A stretch of DNA of 64,000 nt from Silene conica. Lineage: Eukaryota > Streptophyta > Magnoliopsida > Caryophyllales > Caryophyllaceae. Made by a program: the position numbers and the translations under genes. The stretch lies in the NCBI GenBank assembly GCA_029255685.2, contig CM055320.2:12634614-12698613 (forward strand). Direction: 5' to 3'. Shown here one piece after another: positions 11,857-24,600 of this stretch (positions are counted from its first letter, which is position 1; every line of letters begins with the position of its first letter). The notes below the pieces were generated by a model. It was not told the DNA's origin, searched no databases, and worked only from the letters and a program-made list of their open reading frames with translations.

Positions 11857-12862
11857 TGTGGGGAATCAAGCATGTATTCGCCCTAAACTTGCAGGATTAT
11901 AATGAAATTTACAGTTGTGAATATTGTCATAAGATAAATAAAAACATGAAAAAGAATACAACCTTGGGTCCTTGCTTGAATAGGCCTAAGAACAGGAATT
12001 AAAGCAAATTCCCTCCTATAACTTGCACCCAAGACTTTGTTTGAGATGATGCCGCGTGTGCTAGAAAATACTCTCCAATTGCCTTGCAATATGGGGAGAG
12101 CTATTGAGGTTTTAGATGTGAGATCTGCGTTTTTGGGAGAAGAATGCTCTCAAAAACCCTAATTGTGAGAAGTATGATTCAACAGTTAACCAAGAGTTCT
12201 TGGCATAAGGAGAAGGACTCTCCTTATGTAGCCCTAGGTCGGCCGAATGGGTATGGGGTAAGAGTGGGCTTTATCCACTCTTACCTTATTCCTTTGCATG
12301 ATTCGACCCGTTTTGCTAAATATTATTTGCGGGATTTTTATTATAAATCGTATACATGTCATCAGGTATTAATGCAGTCGATGTATTAATAATGGCCTGA
12401 TAAAATTACGATATTGTATAATTACCCAAATTAATATAACTGTTTATATTAATACGCGAAATTAATATTTAATTAAATATAACTGCTTATATTTAATTTA
12501 CGAATTAAACATGTAATCCGTATTAGCTAAAATTATTTAATCCGTATTAAATAATAATAATCTCAACATCTTATTGACTAATTTAATAGTCAATACCTCT
12601 GACTAACTGTTTAGTCGTATCCGGCATAAATGTGACTGTATTTTCATACCTTCACATCTCTCAAACGTGTCCTATAGGTGTGACGTATAGGGACCAGTTG
12701 ATCACCGCCATCCGTATGACAATAACGTCAAACTTATCTAGCAAGCCAACCGTTATTGATAAACGTGGATCAACTGGTAATAATACCGAAGTATGCCCTT
12801 GTGATCCTTAAAGAGATTTAATAAGTCATTGTACTTAATTGTCAAGGACACCAGCCCCAACA
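11857..12862 (-). repeat. 3' LTR of the minus-strand copia
   Basis: 1006-bp long terminal repeat, near-identical to 19535-20540. Adjacent to it (12863-12990) the stem 'ctcccacttgtccgtacaag' occurs twice, so the polypurine tract region is duplicated. Confidence 0.9.
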
Positions 12863-15800
12863 ATCTCCCACTTGTCCGTACAAGGGTATGTGCAATGACG
12901 TTATCACACTACATGTGGAGGACACAAGCTCCAACAAACTCCCACTTGTCCGTACAAGTGTAGGTGCGATAACCGATTCTCATATCCTTTTAAAATTTCT
13001 CCCACTCAATGTAAGACAATTTGCAAATCCGCATTCGCAAAGGTCGTATCTCACAAGCGATCTGTATCAAGAGTGGTTTCCCCGACTAGAGAGTAACTTA
13101 ACTGATAAAACGAATCTGTATTCGAGCATGGCCATGCATTTCAGTTACTACTCCTCGAGTGGCCCTGAGAAATGATAAAATCCTGATAAGGGTTTGGATA
13201 TTTCCCTCAACTCGAATCCTGCCGATATCGCGCAGCATGAAATAACCCAGAAAAAATCCTCTTGGCCCCTGTTACGATGACCGTGGGAAAGAAACCAAAA
13301 TTACCCAAAATCTGCCTTAATCTCAAGAGACAGTTGAAAGTCAAAAGACTCGACTCTAAGGAACACTATGGAGGTCCTATCCACGACCTGGCACCCAATG
13401 TTATAAAACATTTAGGACTCCATAACGTTGTCACGGGGTGTCCTACGAGATATCCGTATAACTCGCCTTTGTGATTGGTCAGTCATCCGCGTGACTTATG
13501 GCTCGTTGAACCCACCATTAACCAACGTCACAAAATGATTACCTGAGTTATCAGCTCAAGTGGGTAATCAAGGACTAAAACGATGTAATGTTAATCAGTT
13601 CACTTTGTGGTGTTCAAAATTGGCGTACAATTCCACATGAAAAACAAAACATTATATATCATAACAATGAGGTTGAATAGAGTACTACAACTTAGGAACA
13701 CATCTAATTCCCATGGAATGAATGTGTCCTTCATGCTTATCACGTGGTAATGCTTTAGTGAGAGGATCAGCTATGTTGTCATCCGTAGCGATCTTATCAA
13801 TGAAAATCTCCTTTTGCTCCACGTAATCTCTGATTAGATGAGCTTTCCGTTGTACATGCCTAGCCTTGTTGCTAGACTTATGCTCCTTAGCTTGGAAGAT
13901 GACACCTTTATTATCACAATAAACGGTGATTGGGTCATTCGAACTAGGCACTACTGATAGTCCTTGTAAGAATTGACGCATCCATATTGCTTCCTTAGCT
14001 GCTTCTGAGGCGGCATAGTACTCGGACTCAGTCGTAGAATCTGCTGTAACACTCTGTTTAGAACTTTTCCAGCTGACAGCAGCGCCATTAAGAGTAAAAA
14101 CGAATCCAGACTGAGATTTCGAGTCATCTCGATCCGTTTGGAAGCTAGCATCTGCGTAACCCGTGGCGCAGAGCGTTGAGTCGCCTCCATAAGTCAATCC
14201 CCAATCTTTAGTCCTCCGTAGGTACTTAAAAATGTTTTTCACGGCCATCCAGTGTTGTTCACCTGGATGAGCTTGGAATCGACTAGTCATACTCAATGCA
14301 TATGCAACGTCTGGACGTGTGCATATCATGGCATACATGATCGATCCTATTGCCGAAGCATAAGGAATCCGACTCATGCGCTCTTTCTCTTCCAATGTCT
14401 TAGCTTCTTGAGACTTGCTCAAGTGAAGCCCACTAGTCATAGGAAGGAACCCTTTCTTGGAGTTCGTCATGCTGAATCTCTCTAGAATCTTATCTATGTA
14501 AGACTCCTGACTGAGAGACAACATCCGTCGTGATCTATCCATGTAGATACGGATGCCCAAAATTCTTTGTGCCTCTCCCAGATCTTTCATCTGGAAATGG
14601 TTTTTCAACCATGCTTTAACCGAAGACAAGAGAGGTATGTCATTCCCAATCAAGAGTATGTCGTCGACATACAGTACTAGGAATACAATCTTGCTCCCAC
14701 TCGACTTGATATAGAGACATGGTTCCTCGACTGATCGAATGAAACCATTCTCTTTTATCACTTGGTCGAAGCGATGATTCCAACTCCGCGATGCTTGCTT
14801 AAGTCCATAGATGGAACGCTTAAGCTTGCAAACTTTCTTAGGATGTTCTGGATCAATAAAACCCTCGGGTTGTACCATGTACAACTCTTCCTCCAAATAA
14901 CCGTTTAAGAAGGCGGTTTTAACGTCCATCTGCCATATTTCATAGTCATGAAATGCGGCTATCGCTAAGATAATCCGAATGGAACGTAGCATGACTACGG
15001 GTGCAAAGATCTCATCGTAGTGCAAGCCTGGCACTTGGGTGAAACCTTTAGCAACTAGTCTTGCCCTATGGATGTCTTGTTTACCTTCCACGGCATGCTT
15101 TATTTTGTAAAGCCATTTCCATTGAAGGGGGCGTACCTTTGCAGGTAGGTCCACAAGATCCCACACGTTGTTCTCATACATGGAGTCCATCTCGGATTGC
15201 ATGGCTTCTAGCCATAGCTTTGAGTCAGAACTGGTCATGGCATCTTTATAGGTTGAGGGTTCATTACCCTCTAGGAGTAAGACGTCATCCATATCATGTT
15301 CCTCGACCATACCAATGTATCTGTCCGGAAGAATGGAGACTCTTCCCGACCTCCTAGGTTCCTCAGGAATATCTACCGCAGCCTTGGTTGAAGGAACTAT
15401 TTCCTCCAATGGTTGCTCGGTAGTTGGTTCTTGAACCTCTGATAAATCGAAGGTTCTATTACTCGACTTGTTCTCGAGAAATTCTTTCTCTAAGAACGTC
15501 GCACTAGCCGCCACAAAAACACGTTGTTCGGTTGGCGAGTAGAAGTAATGACCAAAAGTTCCCTTTGGATAGCCTATAAAGTATGTCTTGACCGATCGCG
15601 GGCCGAGCTTATCCTCGTGTCTCCACTTGACATAAGCCTCGCAGCCCCAAACCCGAATAAAGGACAAGTTAGGGACCGTTCCCTTCCATACTTCTTATGG
15701 AGACTTGTCAACAGCTTTAGACGGACTTCGGTTAAGAATTAGAGCGGCCGACAAAAGAGCATATCCCCACAATGAATCAGGCACAACGGTGTGACTCATC

Positions 15801-18800
15801 ATGGATCGAACCATATCAAGTAAAGTTCGATTTCTCCGTTCGGACACACCATTTAATTGTGGTGTTCCAGGTGGAGTTAACTGTAGTACGATGCCACAGT
15901 TTTTAAGGTGTTGATCAAACTCGTGTGAAAGATACTCACCACCACGATCAGAACGTAGTGCTTTAATCTTTCTACCCAGCTGGTTCTGTACCTGATTCTG
16001 GTATTCTTTGAACTTGTCAAAGGATTCACTTTTGTGCTTCATTAAGTAGACATAGCCATATCTACTCAAATCATCCGTGAAATTAATGAAATACCTATAG
16101 CCTTCTCGTGCGTTGATCGACATAGGGCCACATACGTCCGTATGTATGAGTCCTAATAGGTCGGCAACGCGCATTCCAACACCTTTGAAGGAAATACGAG
16201 TCATCTTACCGATGAGACATGATTCACACGTGCCATATGATTCGAAATCAAAGGGCGAGATAGCTCCATTCTGTATGAGCTGTTTTACGCGTTTCTCATT
16301 TATGTGTTCCATACGACAATGCCATAGGTAAGTTTGATCTTTGTCACCTACCTTTAATTTCTTATTATTCACATGCAATATTTCGGTGGTTTGATCTAAA
16401 ACATAAATTCCATTCATGCAAACTGCCTTGCCATAAATCATATTGTGTAAGGATAAAATACAGCTATTATTCTCTATTACAAATGAAAAACTGAGTTTGT
16501 CAAGCGCAGAAACTGAAATAATGTTTTTGGACAAACAAGGAACATAATAACAGTTATATAAAGATAACTCGAATCCACTTGGAAGCTGGATCACGTATGT
16601 TCCCCTCGAGATTGCAGCAACACGTGCTCCATTCCCGACACGCAGGTCAACCTCACCCTTGATTAGGGGTTCTTGGTTTCGGAGGCCCTGCACATGATTA
16701 CATAGATAAGAACCACAACCAGTATCTAGTACCCAAGTTCCGTAACTTGCATGGTTAATCTCAATCATGTGAATAAAAGAAGAAGAAGACATACCAACAG
16801 GAGTAACGCGGCCTGCCTTAATGTCCTCACGATACACGGGGCATGAGCGCCTCCAATGCCCAGTCTTGTGGCAATGGTGACATTCCATGCTTGTATCCTT
16901 GCTCTTTGTTTTGCCTTGTGAGTTGCTCGACTCACCTGGCCCACTCTTAGTAAATCCTGACTTCTTAAACTTGGGCTTGCCTACTGTTAGGTCGCCCTGA
17001 GCTTTAGCTTTTACCATTACCCTTACCCTTACTGGAGATCATGAGAACATCTTGCTTCACGCTCCCACTTAATTTCAGATCCTTCTCAGTCTGTACGAGA
17101 AGGGAGTGGAGCTCATGAGGAGTCTTCTTCATGTCGTTCATGTAATAGTTGGCCCTGAAGAGGGCGAACCCATCATGAAGCGAATAAAGCATTCGATCAA
17201 CGATTATGTTCTCACTGATCTTGCAGTTTAGGGCCTCCAGTTTCTCGATATTCTCAATCATGTGAAGAATATGTGGGCTAACAGCTTGGCCCTTCTGGAG
17301 TTTCGCCTCAAAGAAGCGACAGGTATGCTCATAAGAAACGATTCTCGGAGCTTTTGAGAATTCGTTAGTGAGCGTGGTGAAAATCTTGTTTGCACCATGG
17401 GCTATGAAGCGTCTTCTCAAATTGGATTTCATTGCATAGATGAGTACGTTTTTTATCGCACCCGCTTCCATGACGAAGTCGCTATGAGCGCGAACTTCGT
17501 TAGCTCTAGCTCCAGTTCCTGGGTGTGCCGGAATTGGCTCAGTTAAGTACTTAAGCTTTCCGTCAGCAATGGCAGCATTCCGTAGTGCTGCCTCCCAGTC
17601 AGAGAAGTTTGACCCATCATTCCTCAGTCTAGTAGACTGATTCATGAAGTCCATGAAGGCTTTTAGCCAGGATTCACGTGCTAGCTTGGCACTTGGCATT
17701 GGGTCTTCACCAGCCATTTAGTTATACAGCAGTTTAATTGAACGTGTTCTACACTGAAAAGAAGATAAAACAGAACCATATAAGCAACTCATTGTTGTGA
17801 TTTAAGTCTATATTAAATTGAAATTTAAACTCGTAGACTCAACCATTTATATAATTGATCTCCCTCAAGAATTATATAAACGATCCCAAGACTCAATTTC
17901 CGTATATTGATAAGCCCATAGCTTGGCTAATTCCACCGTTGGAACTCTTGGTCGATAGATTTCCGTAAATCCTATCTATTAGTCCATCTTAGTCGCTAGA
18001 TATTATCGAGTGACCATGATGTTGAGATAAAATAAATCATCTGTTCCCACTTACCCGACGTAGAAGGGGTCATATTATGCGTACCGACGAAGAAGGGATT
18101 CATGGGAGGCTGATTTATAAAGACTAGTCTCAATTTTTGGTTATACGAGGAAGACCCCATAGACTTATATTTATTCATATTAAGTGAACTAAAATCTAGC
18201 ATATGCGTGAATGAATTAAATTAAGTGATGGCTTTGCAATTGACATGTGACATCTGTATTGTCACAGAAAACTAACGCGTAACCTCTACATGAGTCAGTT
18301 TTCAGGCATGTTATAGGTGGTTTGGTTTTAGGCGGAATATGATGCAAGCTATTATCGATGAAAGCATAAAATAAATGCGATAAACGTAAATAAAAGTCCT
18401 AGTGTGGCCTATCCTACCAAAATAAACATAAAACAACTTGGAATCCACTGTTGGACCCTAGAAGCTTGTCTTGATGTTCCATCTTGGTCCTTGCAGCGGG
18501 AGTGAGCATCCGGTCTCCGTCTTTGGTCTTCACAAAATTACTAATTTAAAATACAAATATAATCCTATTTACATTCTAATTTAAATACAAAAGTGATTAC
18601 ATGGCAAAAACCCAAAACGGAGATACAAGATCTCAAAATTACAAGCAAGACTGTGTCCCATCATTACGGTAACACAATCTACTAAGGCCACACTAAGTTA
18701 CAACCGTTTGCAAAAATTAAATACGTTATTGAAAGCATTCAAGGCATTCACAAGACGATAAATAAAATGTATCAACTAAATAAAATTCATACATGACATA

Positions 18801-19534
18801 ATACTGTTATTATGATTAATAAATTTTTACCAAACCACCTTACGGGATTAAAATTATGTGATTATACCGTTTTAATCACCAATTTTAATAAATTTATAAT
18901 CCTATTATCTTAAACCGTTTTAAAATAATATGTATCAAACGAGGGTGAACCGTTTCACAAAATTAATAATATACTATTTCCGTATATAGTATATTACTAA
19001 AGGTCATGTGAAAATAAAACATGTTATTTTCGAAAATAAAAAAAAACGAGTCTGTTAGAGGGGGGGAGGTCGACCGACCTAAACACGTGGTCGACCGACC
19101 TCCAGACGAGAAACGGAAAAAATCTGCAACAGCATAGGCGGTCGACCGACCTATCAATCAGGTCGACCGACCACCAGACAGTAGAAACGAGTTTCAGAAA
19201 ACGCAAAACGCTGCACTTTTCGAAATCAAAACAAGTTTTTACCTTTTAAACTTTGATTAAAACAAGTAAATCAAAATTAACATCAACAAGGGTTCACATA
19301 TTGTCAAGAATATCGATTAATTAACAATATGTAAACAGGAATCGAAAAACAAGATCGATTACACAAAAAGAAACTGTCGAAAAAACAGAAACTTTACACA
19401 GGGGCGGTCGACCGACCGCTATAGCGGGTCGACCGACCGACACAGCGACAGTGACGAGATTTTTCAAAAAATTTTAAATAAAACTTATGAAAAACACAAA
19501 AGTAAAATTTTCATGGCCTGTCTCTGATACCACT

Positions 19535-20540
19535 TGTGGGGAATAAAGCATGTATTCGCCCTAAACTTGCAGGATTATAATGAAATTTACAGTTGTGAAT
19601 ATTGTCATAAGATAAATAAAAACATGAAAAAGAATACAACCTTGGGTCCTTGCTTGAATAGGCCTAAGAACAGGAATTAAAGCAAATTCCCTCCTATAAC
19701 TTGCACCCAAGACTTTGTTTGAGATGATGCCGCGTGTGCTAGAAAATACTCTCCAATTGCCTTGCAATATGGGGAGAGCTATTGAGGTTTTAGATGTGAG
19801 ATCTGCGTTTTTGGGAGAAGAATGCTCTCAAAAACCCTAATTGTGAGAATTATGATTCAACAGTTAACCAAGAGTTCTTGGCATAAGGAGAAGGACTCTC
19901 CTTATGTAGCCCTAGGTCGGTCGAATGGGTATGGGGTAAGAGTGGGCTTTATCCACTCTTACCTTATTCCTTTGCATGATTCGACCCGTTTTGCTAAATA
20001 TTATTTGCGGGATTTTTATTATAAATCGTATACATGTCATCAGGTATTAATGCAGTCGATGTATTAATAATGGCCTGATAAAATTACGATATTGTATAAT
20101 TACCCAAATTAATATAACTGTTTATATTAATACGCGAAATTAATATTTAATTAAATATAACTGCTTATATTTAATTTACGAATTAAACATGTAATCCGTA
20201 TTAGCTAAAATTATTTAATCCGTATTAAATAATAATAATCTCAACATCTTATTGACTAATTTAATAGTCAATACCTCTGACTAACTGTTTAGTCGTATCC
20301 GGCATAAATGTGACTGTATTTTCATACCTTCACATCTCTCAAACGTGTCCTATAGGTGTGACGTATAGGGACCAGTTGATCACCGCCATCCGTATGACAA
20401 TAACGTCAAACTTATCTAGCAAGCCAACCGTTATTGATAAACGTGGATCAACTGGTAATAATACCGAAGTATGCCCTTGTGATCCTTAAAGAGATTTAAT
20501 AAGTCATTGTACTTAATTGTCAAGGACACCAGCCCCAACA
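19535..20540 (-). repeat. 5' LTR of the minus-strand copia
   Basis: 1006-bp long terminal repeat followed, in coding direction, by the primer binding site. It would hold the promoter of the element. Confidence 0.9.
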
Positions 20541-20620
20541 ATCTCCCACTTGTCCGTACAAGGGTATGTGCAATGACGTTATCACACTACATGTGGAGGA
20601 CACAAGCTCCAACAAAACAT
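20541..20620. repeat. 80-bp copia-internal remnant between the inverted elements
   Basis: About the first 76 bases are the same as 12863-12938, the internal sequence that normally adjoins the 3' LTR, although they lie outside the 5' LTR here. This is what remains when a tandem LTR-internal-LTR-internal array is cut. The last few bases (acat) abut the LTR of the plus-strand element. Confidence 0.8.
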
Positions 20621-21630
20621 TGTTGGGGCTGGTGTCCTTGACAATTAAGTACAATGACTTATTAAATCTCTTTAAGGATCACAAGGGCATACTTCTGTAT
20701 TATTACCAGTTGATCCACGTTTATCAATAACGGTTGGCTTGCTAGATAAGTTTGACGTTATTGTCATACGGATGGCGGTGATCAACTGGTCCCTATACGT
20801 CACACCTATAGGACACGTTTGAGAGATGTGAAGGTATGAAAATACAGTCACATTTATGCCGAATACGGCTAAACAGTTAGTCAGAGGTATTGACTATTAA
20901 ATTAGTCAATAAGATGTTGAGATTATTATTTAATACGGATTAAATAATTTTAGCTAATACGGATTACATGATTAATACGTAAATTAAATATAAATGGTTA
21001 TATTTAATTAAATATTGTATTCGCGAATTAATATAAACTGTTATATTAATTTGGGTAATTATACAATATCGTTTTTATCAGACCATTATTAATATATCGA
21101 CTGTATTAATATCTGATAACATGTGTGCGATTTATAATAAATACCCGCGAATCATATTTTAGCAAAACGGGTCGAATCACGCATTGGAATAAGGTAAGAG
21201 TGGAAAGCCCACTCCTACCCGAACCCTAATTCGGCCGAACCAAGTAATACAAAAGGAGAGGACTTCTCCTTTTGTCAGTTTACTGCTTTGGTTGGTTTTT
21301 ACTGATAAAACACATCTCAAGAAATTAGGGTTTTTGAGAGCATTCTTCTCCCAAAAACTCAGATCTCACATCTAAAACCTCAATAGCTCTCCCCATATTG
21401 CAAGGCAATTGGAGAGTACTTTCTAGCACACGCGGCATCATCTCAAACAAAGTCTGGGGTGCAAGTTATAGGAGGGAATTTACTTTAATTCCTGTTCTTA
21501 GGCCTATTCAAGCAAGGATCCAAGGTTGTATTCTTTTTCATGTTTTTATTTATCTTATGACAATATTCACAACTGTAATTTTCATTAAAATCCTGCAAGT
21601 TTAGGGCGAATACATGCTTTATTCCCCACA
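20621..21630 (+). repeat. 5' LTR of the plus-strand copia
   Basis: TGTTGGGG to CCCCACA, 1010 bp. It aligns with the minus-copy LTRs over its whole length, but the middle part (about 20.97-21.33 kb) is visibly diverged and includes small length differences. Confidence 0.88.
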
Positions 21631-24600
21631 AGTGGTATCAGAGCCAGGCCATGAAAATTTTACTTTTGTGTTTTTCATAAGTTTTATTTAAAAATTTTTG
21701 AAAAATCTCGTCACTGTCGCTGTGTCGGTCGGTCGACCCGCTATAGCGTTCGGTCGACCACCCCTGTGTAAAGTTTATGTTTTTTCGACAGTTTCTTTTT
21801 GTGTAATCGATCTTGTTTTTCGATTCCTGTTTACATATTGTTAATTAATCGATATTCTTGACAATATGTGAACCCTTGTTGATGTTAATTTTGATTTACT
21901 TGTTTTAATCAAAGTTTAAAAGGTAAAAACTTGTTTTGATTTCGAAAAGTGCAGCGTTTTGCGTTTTCTGAAACTCGTTTCTACTGTCTGGTGGTTGGTC
22001 AACCTGATTGATAGGTCGGTCGACCGCCTATGCTGTTGCAGATTTTTTCCGTTTCTCGTCTGGAGGTCGGTCGACCTCCCCCCTGTAACAGACTCGTTTT
22101 TTTATTTTTGAAAATAACATGTTTTATTTTCACATGGCCTTTAGTAATATACTATATACGGAAATAGTATATTATTAATTTTGTGAAACGGTTCACCCTC
22201 GTTTGATACATATAATTTTAAAACGGTTTAAGATAATAGGATTATAAATTTATTAAAATTGGTGATTAAAACGGTATAATCACATAATTTTAATCCCGTA
22301 AGGTGGTTTGGTAAAATTTATTAATCATAATAACAGTATTATGTCTTGTATGAATTTTATTTAGTTGATGCATTTTATTTATCGTCTTGTGAATGCCTTG
22401 AATGCTTTTAATAACGTATTTAATTTTTGCAAACGGTTGTAACTTAGTGTGGCCTTAGTAGATTGTGTTACCGTAATGATGGAACACAGCCTTGCTTGTA
22501 ATTTTGAGATCTTGAATCTCCGTTTTGGGTTTTTGCCATGTAATTACTTTTGTATTTAAATTAGAATGTAAATAGGGTTATATTTGTAATTTAAATTACT
22601 AATTTTGTGAAGACCAAAGACGGAGACCGGATGCTCACTCCCGCTGCAAGGACCAAGATGGAACATCGAGACAAGCTTCTAGGGTCCAACGGTGGATTCC
22701 AAGTTGTTTTATGTTTATTTTGGTAGGATAGGCCACACTAGGACTTTTATTTACGTTTATCGCATTTATTTTATGCTTTCATCGATAATAGCTTGCATCA
22801 TATTCCGCCTAAAACCAAACCACCTATAACATGCCTGAAAACTGACTCATGTAGAGGTTACGCGTTAGTTTTCTGTGACAATACAGATGTCACATGTCAA
22901 TTGCAAAGCCATCACTTAATTTAATTCATTCACGCATATGCTAGATTTTAGTTCACTTAATATGAATATATATAAGTCGATGGGGTCTTCCTCGTATAAC
23001 CAAAAATTGAGAATAGTCTTTATAAATCAGCCTCCCATGAATCCCTTCTTCGTCGGTAGGCATAATATGACCCCGTCTACGTCGGGTAAGTGGGAACAGA
23101 TGATTTATTTTATCTCAACATCATGGTCACTCGATAATATCTAGCGACTAAGATGGACTAATAGATAGGATTTACGGAAATCTATCGACCAAGAGTTCCA
23201 ACGGTGGAATTAGCCAAGCTGTGGGCTTATCAATATACGGAAATTGAGTCTTGGGATCGTTTATATAATTCTTGAGGGAGATCAATTATATAAATGGTTG
23301 AGTCTACGAGTTTAAATTTCAATTTAATATAGACTTAAATCACAACAATGAGTTGCTTATATGGTTCTGTTTTATCTTCTTTTCAGTGTAGAACATGTTC
23401 AATTAAACTGCTGTATAACTAAATGGCTGGTGAAGACCCAATGCCAAGTGCCAAGCTAGCACGTGAATCCTGGCTAAAAGCCTTCATGGACTTCATGAAT
23501 CAGTCTACTAGACTGAGGAATGATGGGTCAAACTTCTCTGACTGGGAGGCAGCACTACGGAATGCTGCCATTGCTGACGGAAAGCTTAAGTACTTAACTG
23601 AGCCAATTCCGGCACACCCAGGAACTGGAGCTAGAGCTAACGAAGTTCGCGCTCATAGCGACTTCGTCATGGAAGCGGGTGCGATAAAAAACGTACTCAT
23701 CTATGCAATGAAATCCAATTTGAGAAGACGCTTCATAGCCCATGGTGCAAACAAGATTTTCACCACGCTCACTAACGAATTCTCAAAAGCTCCGAGAATC
23801 GTTTCTTATGAGCATACCTGTCGCTTCTTTGAGGCGAAACTCCATAAGGGCCAAGCTGTTAGCCCACATATTCTTCACATGATTGAGAATATCGAGAAAC
23901 TAGAGGCCCTAAACTGCAAGATCAGTGAGAACATAATCGTTGATCGAATGCTTTATTCGCTTCATGATGGGTTCGCCCTCTTCAGGGCCAACTATTACAT
24001 GAACGACATGAAAAAGACTCCTCATGAGCTCCACTCCCTTCTCGTACAGACTGAGAAGGATCTGAAATTAAGTGGGAGCGTGAAGCAAGATGTTCTCATG
24101 ATCTCCAGTAAGGGTAAGGGTAATGGTAAAAGCTAAAGCTCAGGGCGACCTAACAGTAGGCAAGCCCAAGTTTAAGAAGTCAGGATTTACTAAGAGTGGG
24201 CCAGGTGAGTCGAGCAACTCACAAGGCAAAACAAAGAGCAAGGATACAAGCATGGAATGTCACCATTGCCACAAGACTGGGCATTGGAGGCGCTCATGCC
24301 CCGTGTATCGTGAGGACATTAAGGCAGGCCGCGTTACTCCTGTTGGTATGTCTTCTTCTTCTTTTATTCACATGATTGAGATTAACCATGCAAGTTACGG
24401 AACTTGGGTACTAGATACTGGTTGTGGTTCTTATCTATGTAATCATGTGCAGGGCCTCCGAAACCAAGAACCCCTAATCAAGGGTGAGGTTGACCTGCGT
24501 GTCGGGAATGGAGCACGTGTTGCTGCAATCTCGAGGGGAACATACGTGATCCAGCTTCCAAGTGGATTCGAGTTATCTTTATATAACTGTTATTATGTTC

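Larger units (their letters stand above)
11857..20540 (-). mobile_element. Ty1/copia LTR retrotransposon, near full length, minus strand
   Basis: An 8.7-kb copia element. Its two LTRs (11857-12862 and 19535-20540) are both 1006 bp, run from TGTTGGGG to CCCCACA on the coding strand, and by eye differ at only about three positions, so the insertion is recent. Just inside the 5' LTR is an initiator-Met tRNA primer site (TGGTATCAGAG), and a purine-rich tract borders the 3' LTR. Parts on the minus strand: leader about 17.72-19.53 kb, gag about 17.0-17.7 kb, CCHC zinc knuckle near 16.87 kb, protease (DTG) near 16.72 kb, integrase about 15.7-16.4 kb, reverse transcriptase (YVDD) about 14.6-15.2 kb and RNase H near 13.8-14.1 kb. 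PR-INT-RT-RH order defines copia. The coding region appears to have about two interruptions. The left flank is aatac; no matching target duplication is found on the right. Confidence 0.9.
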
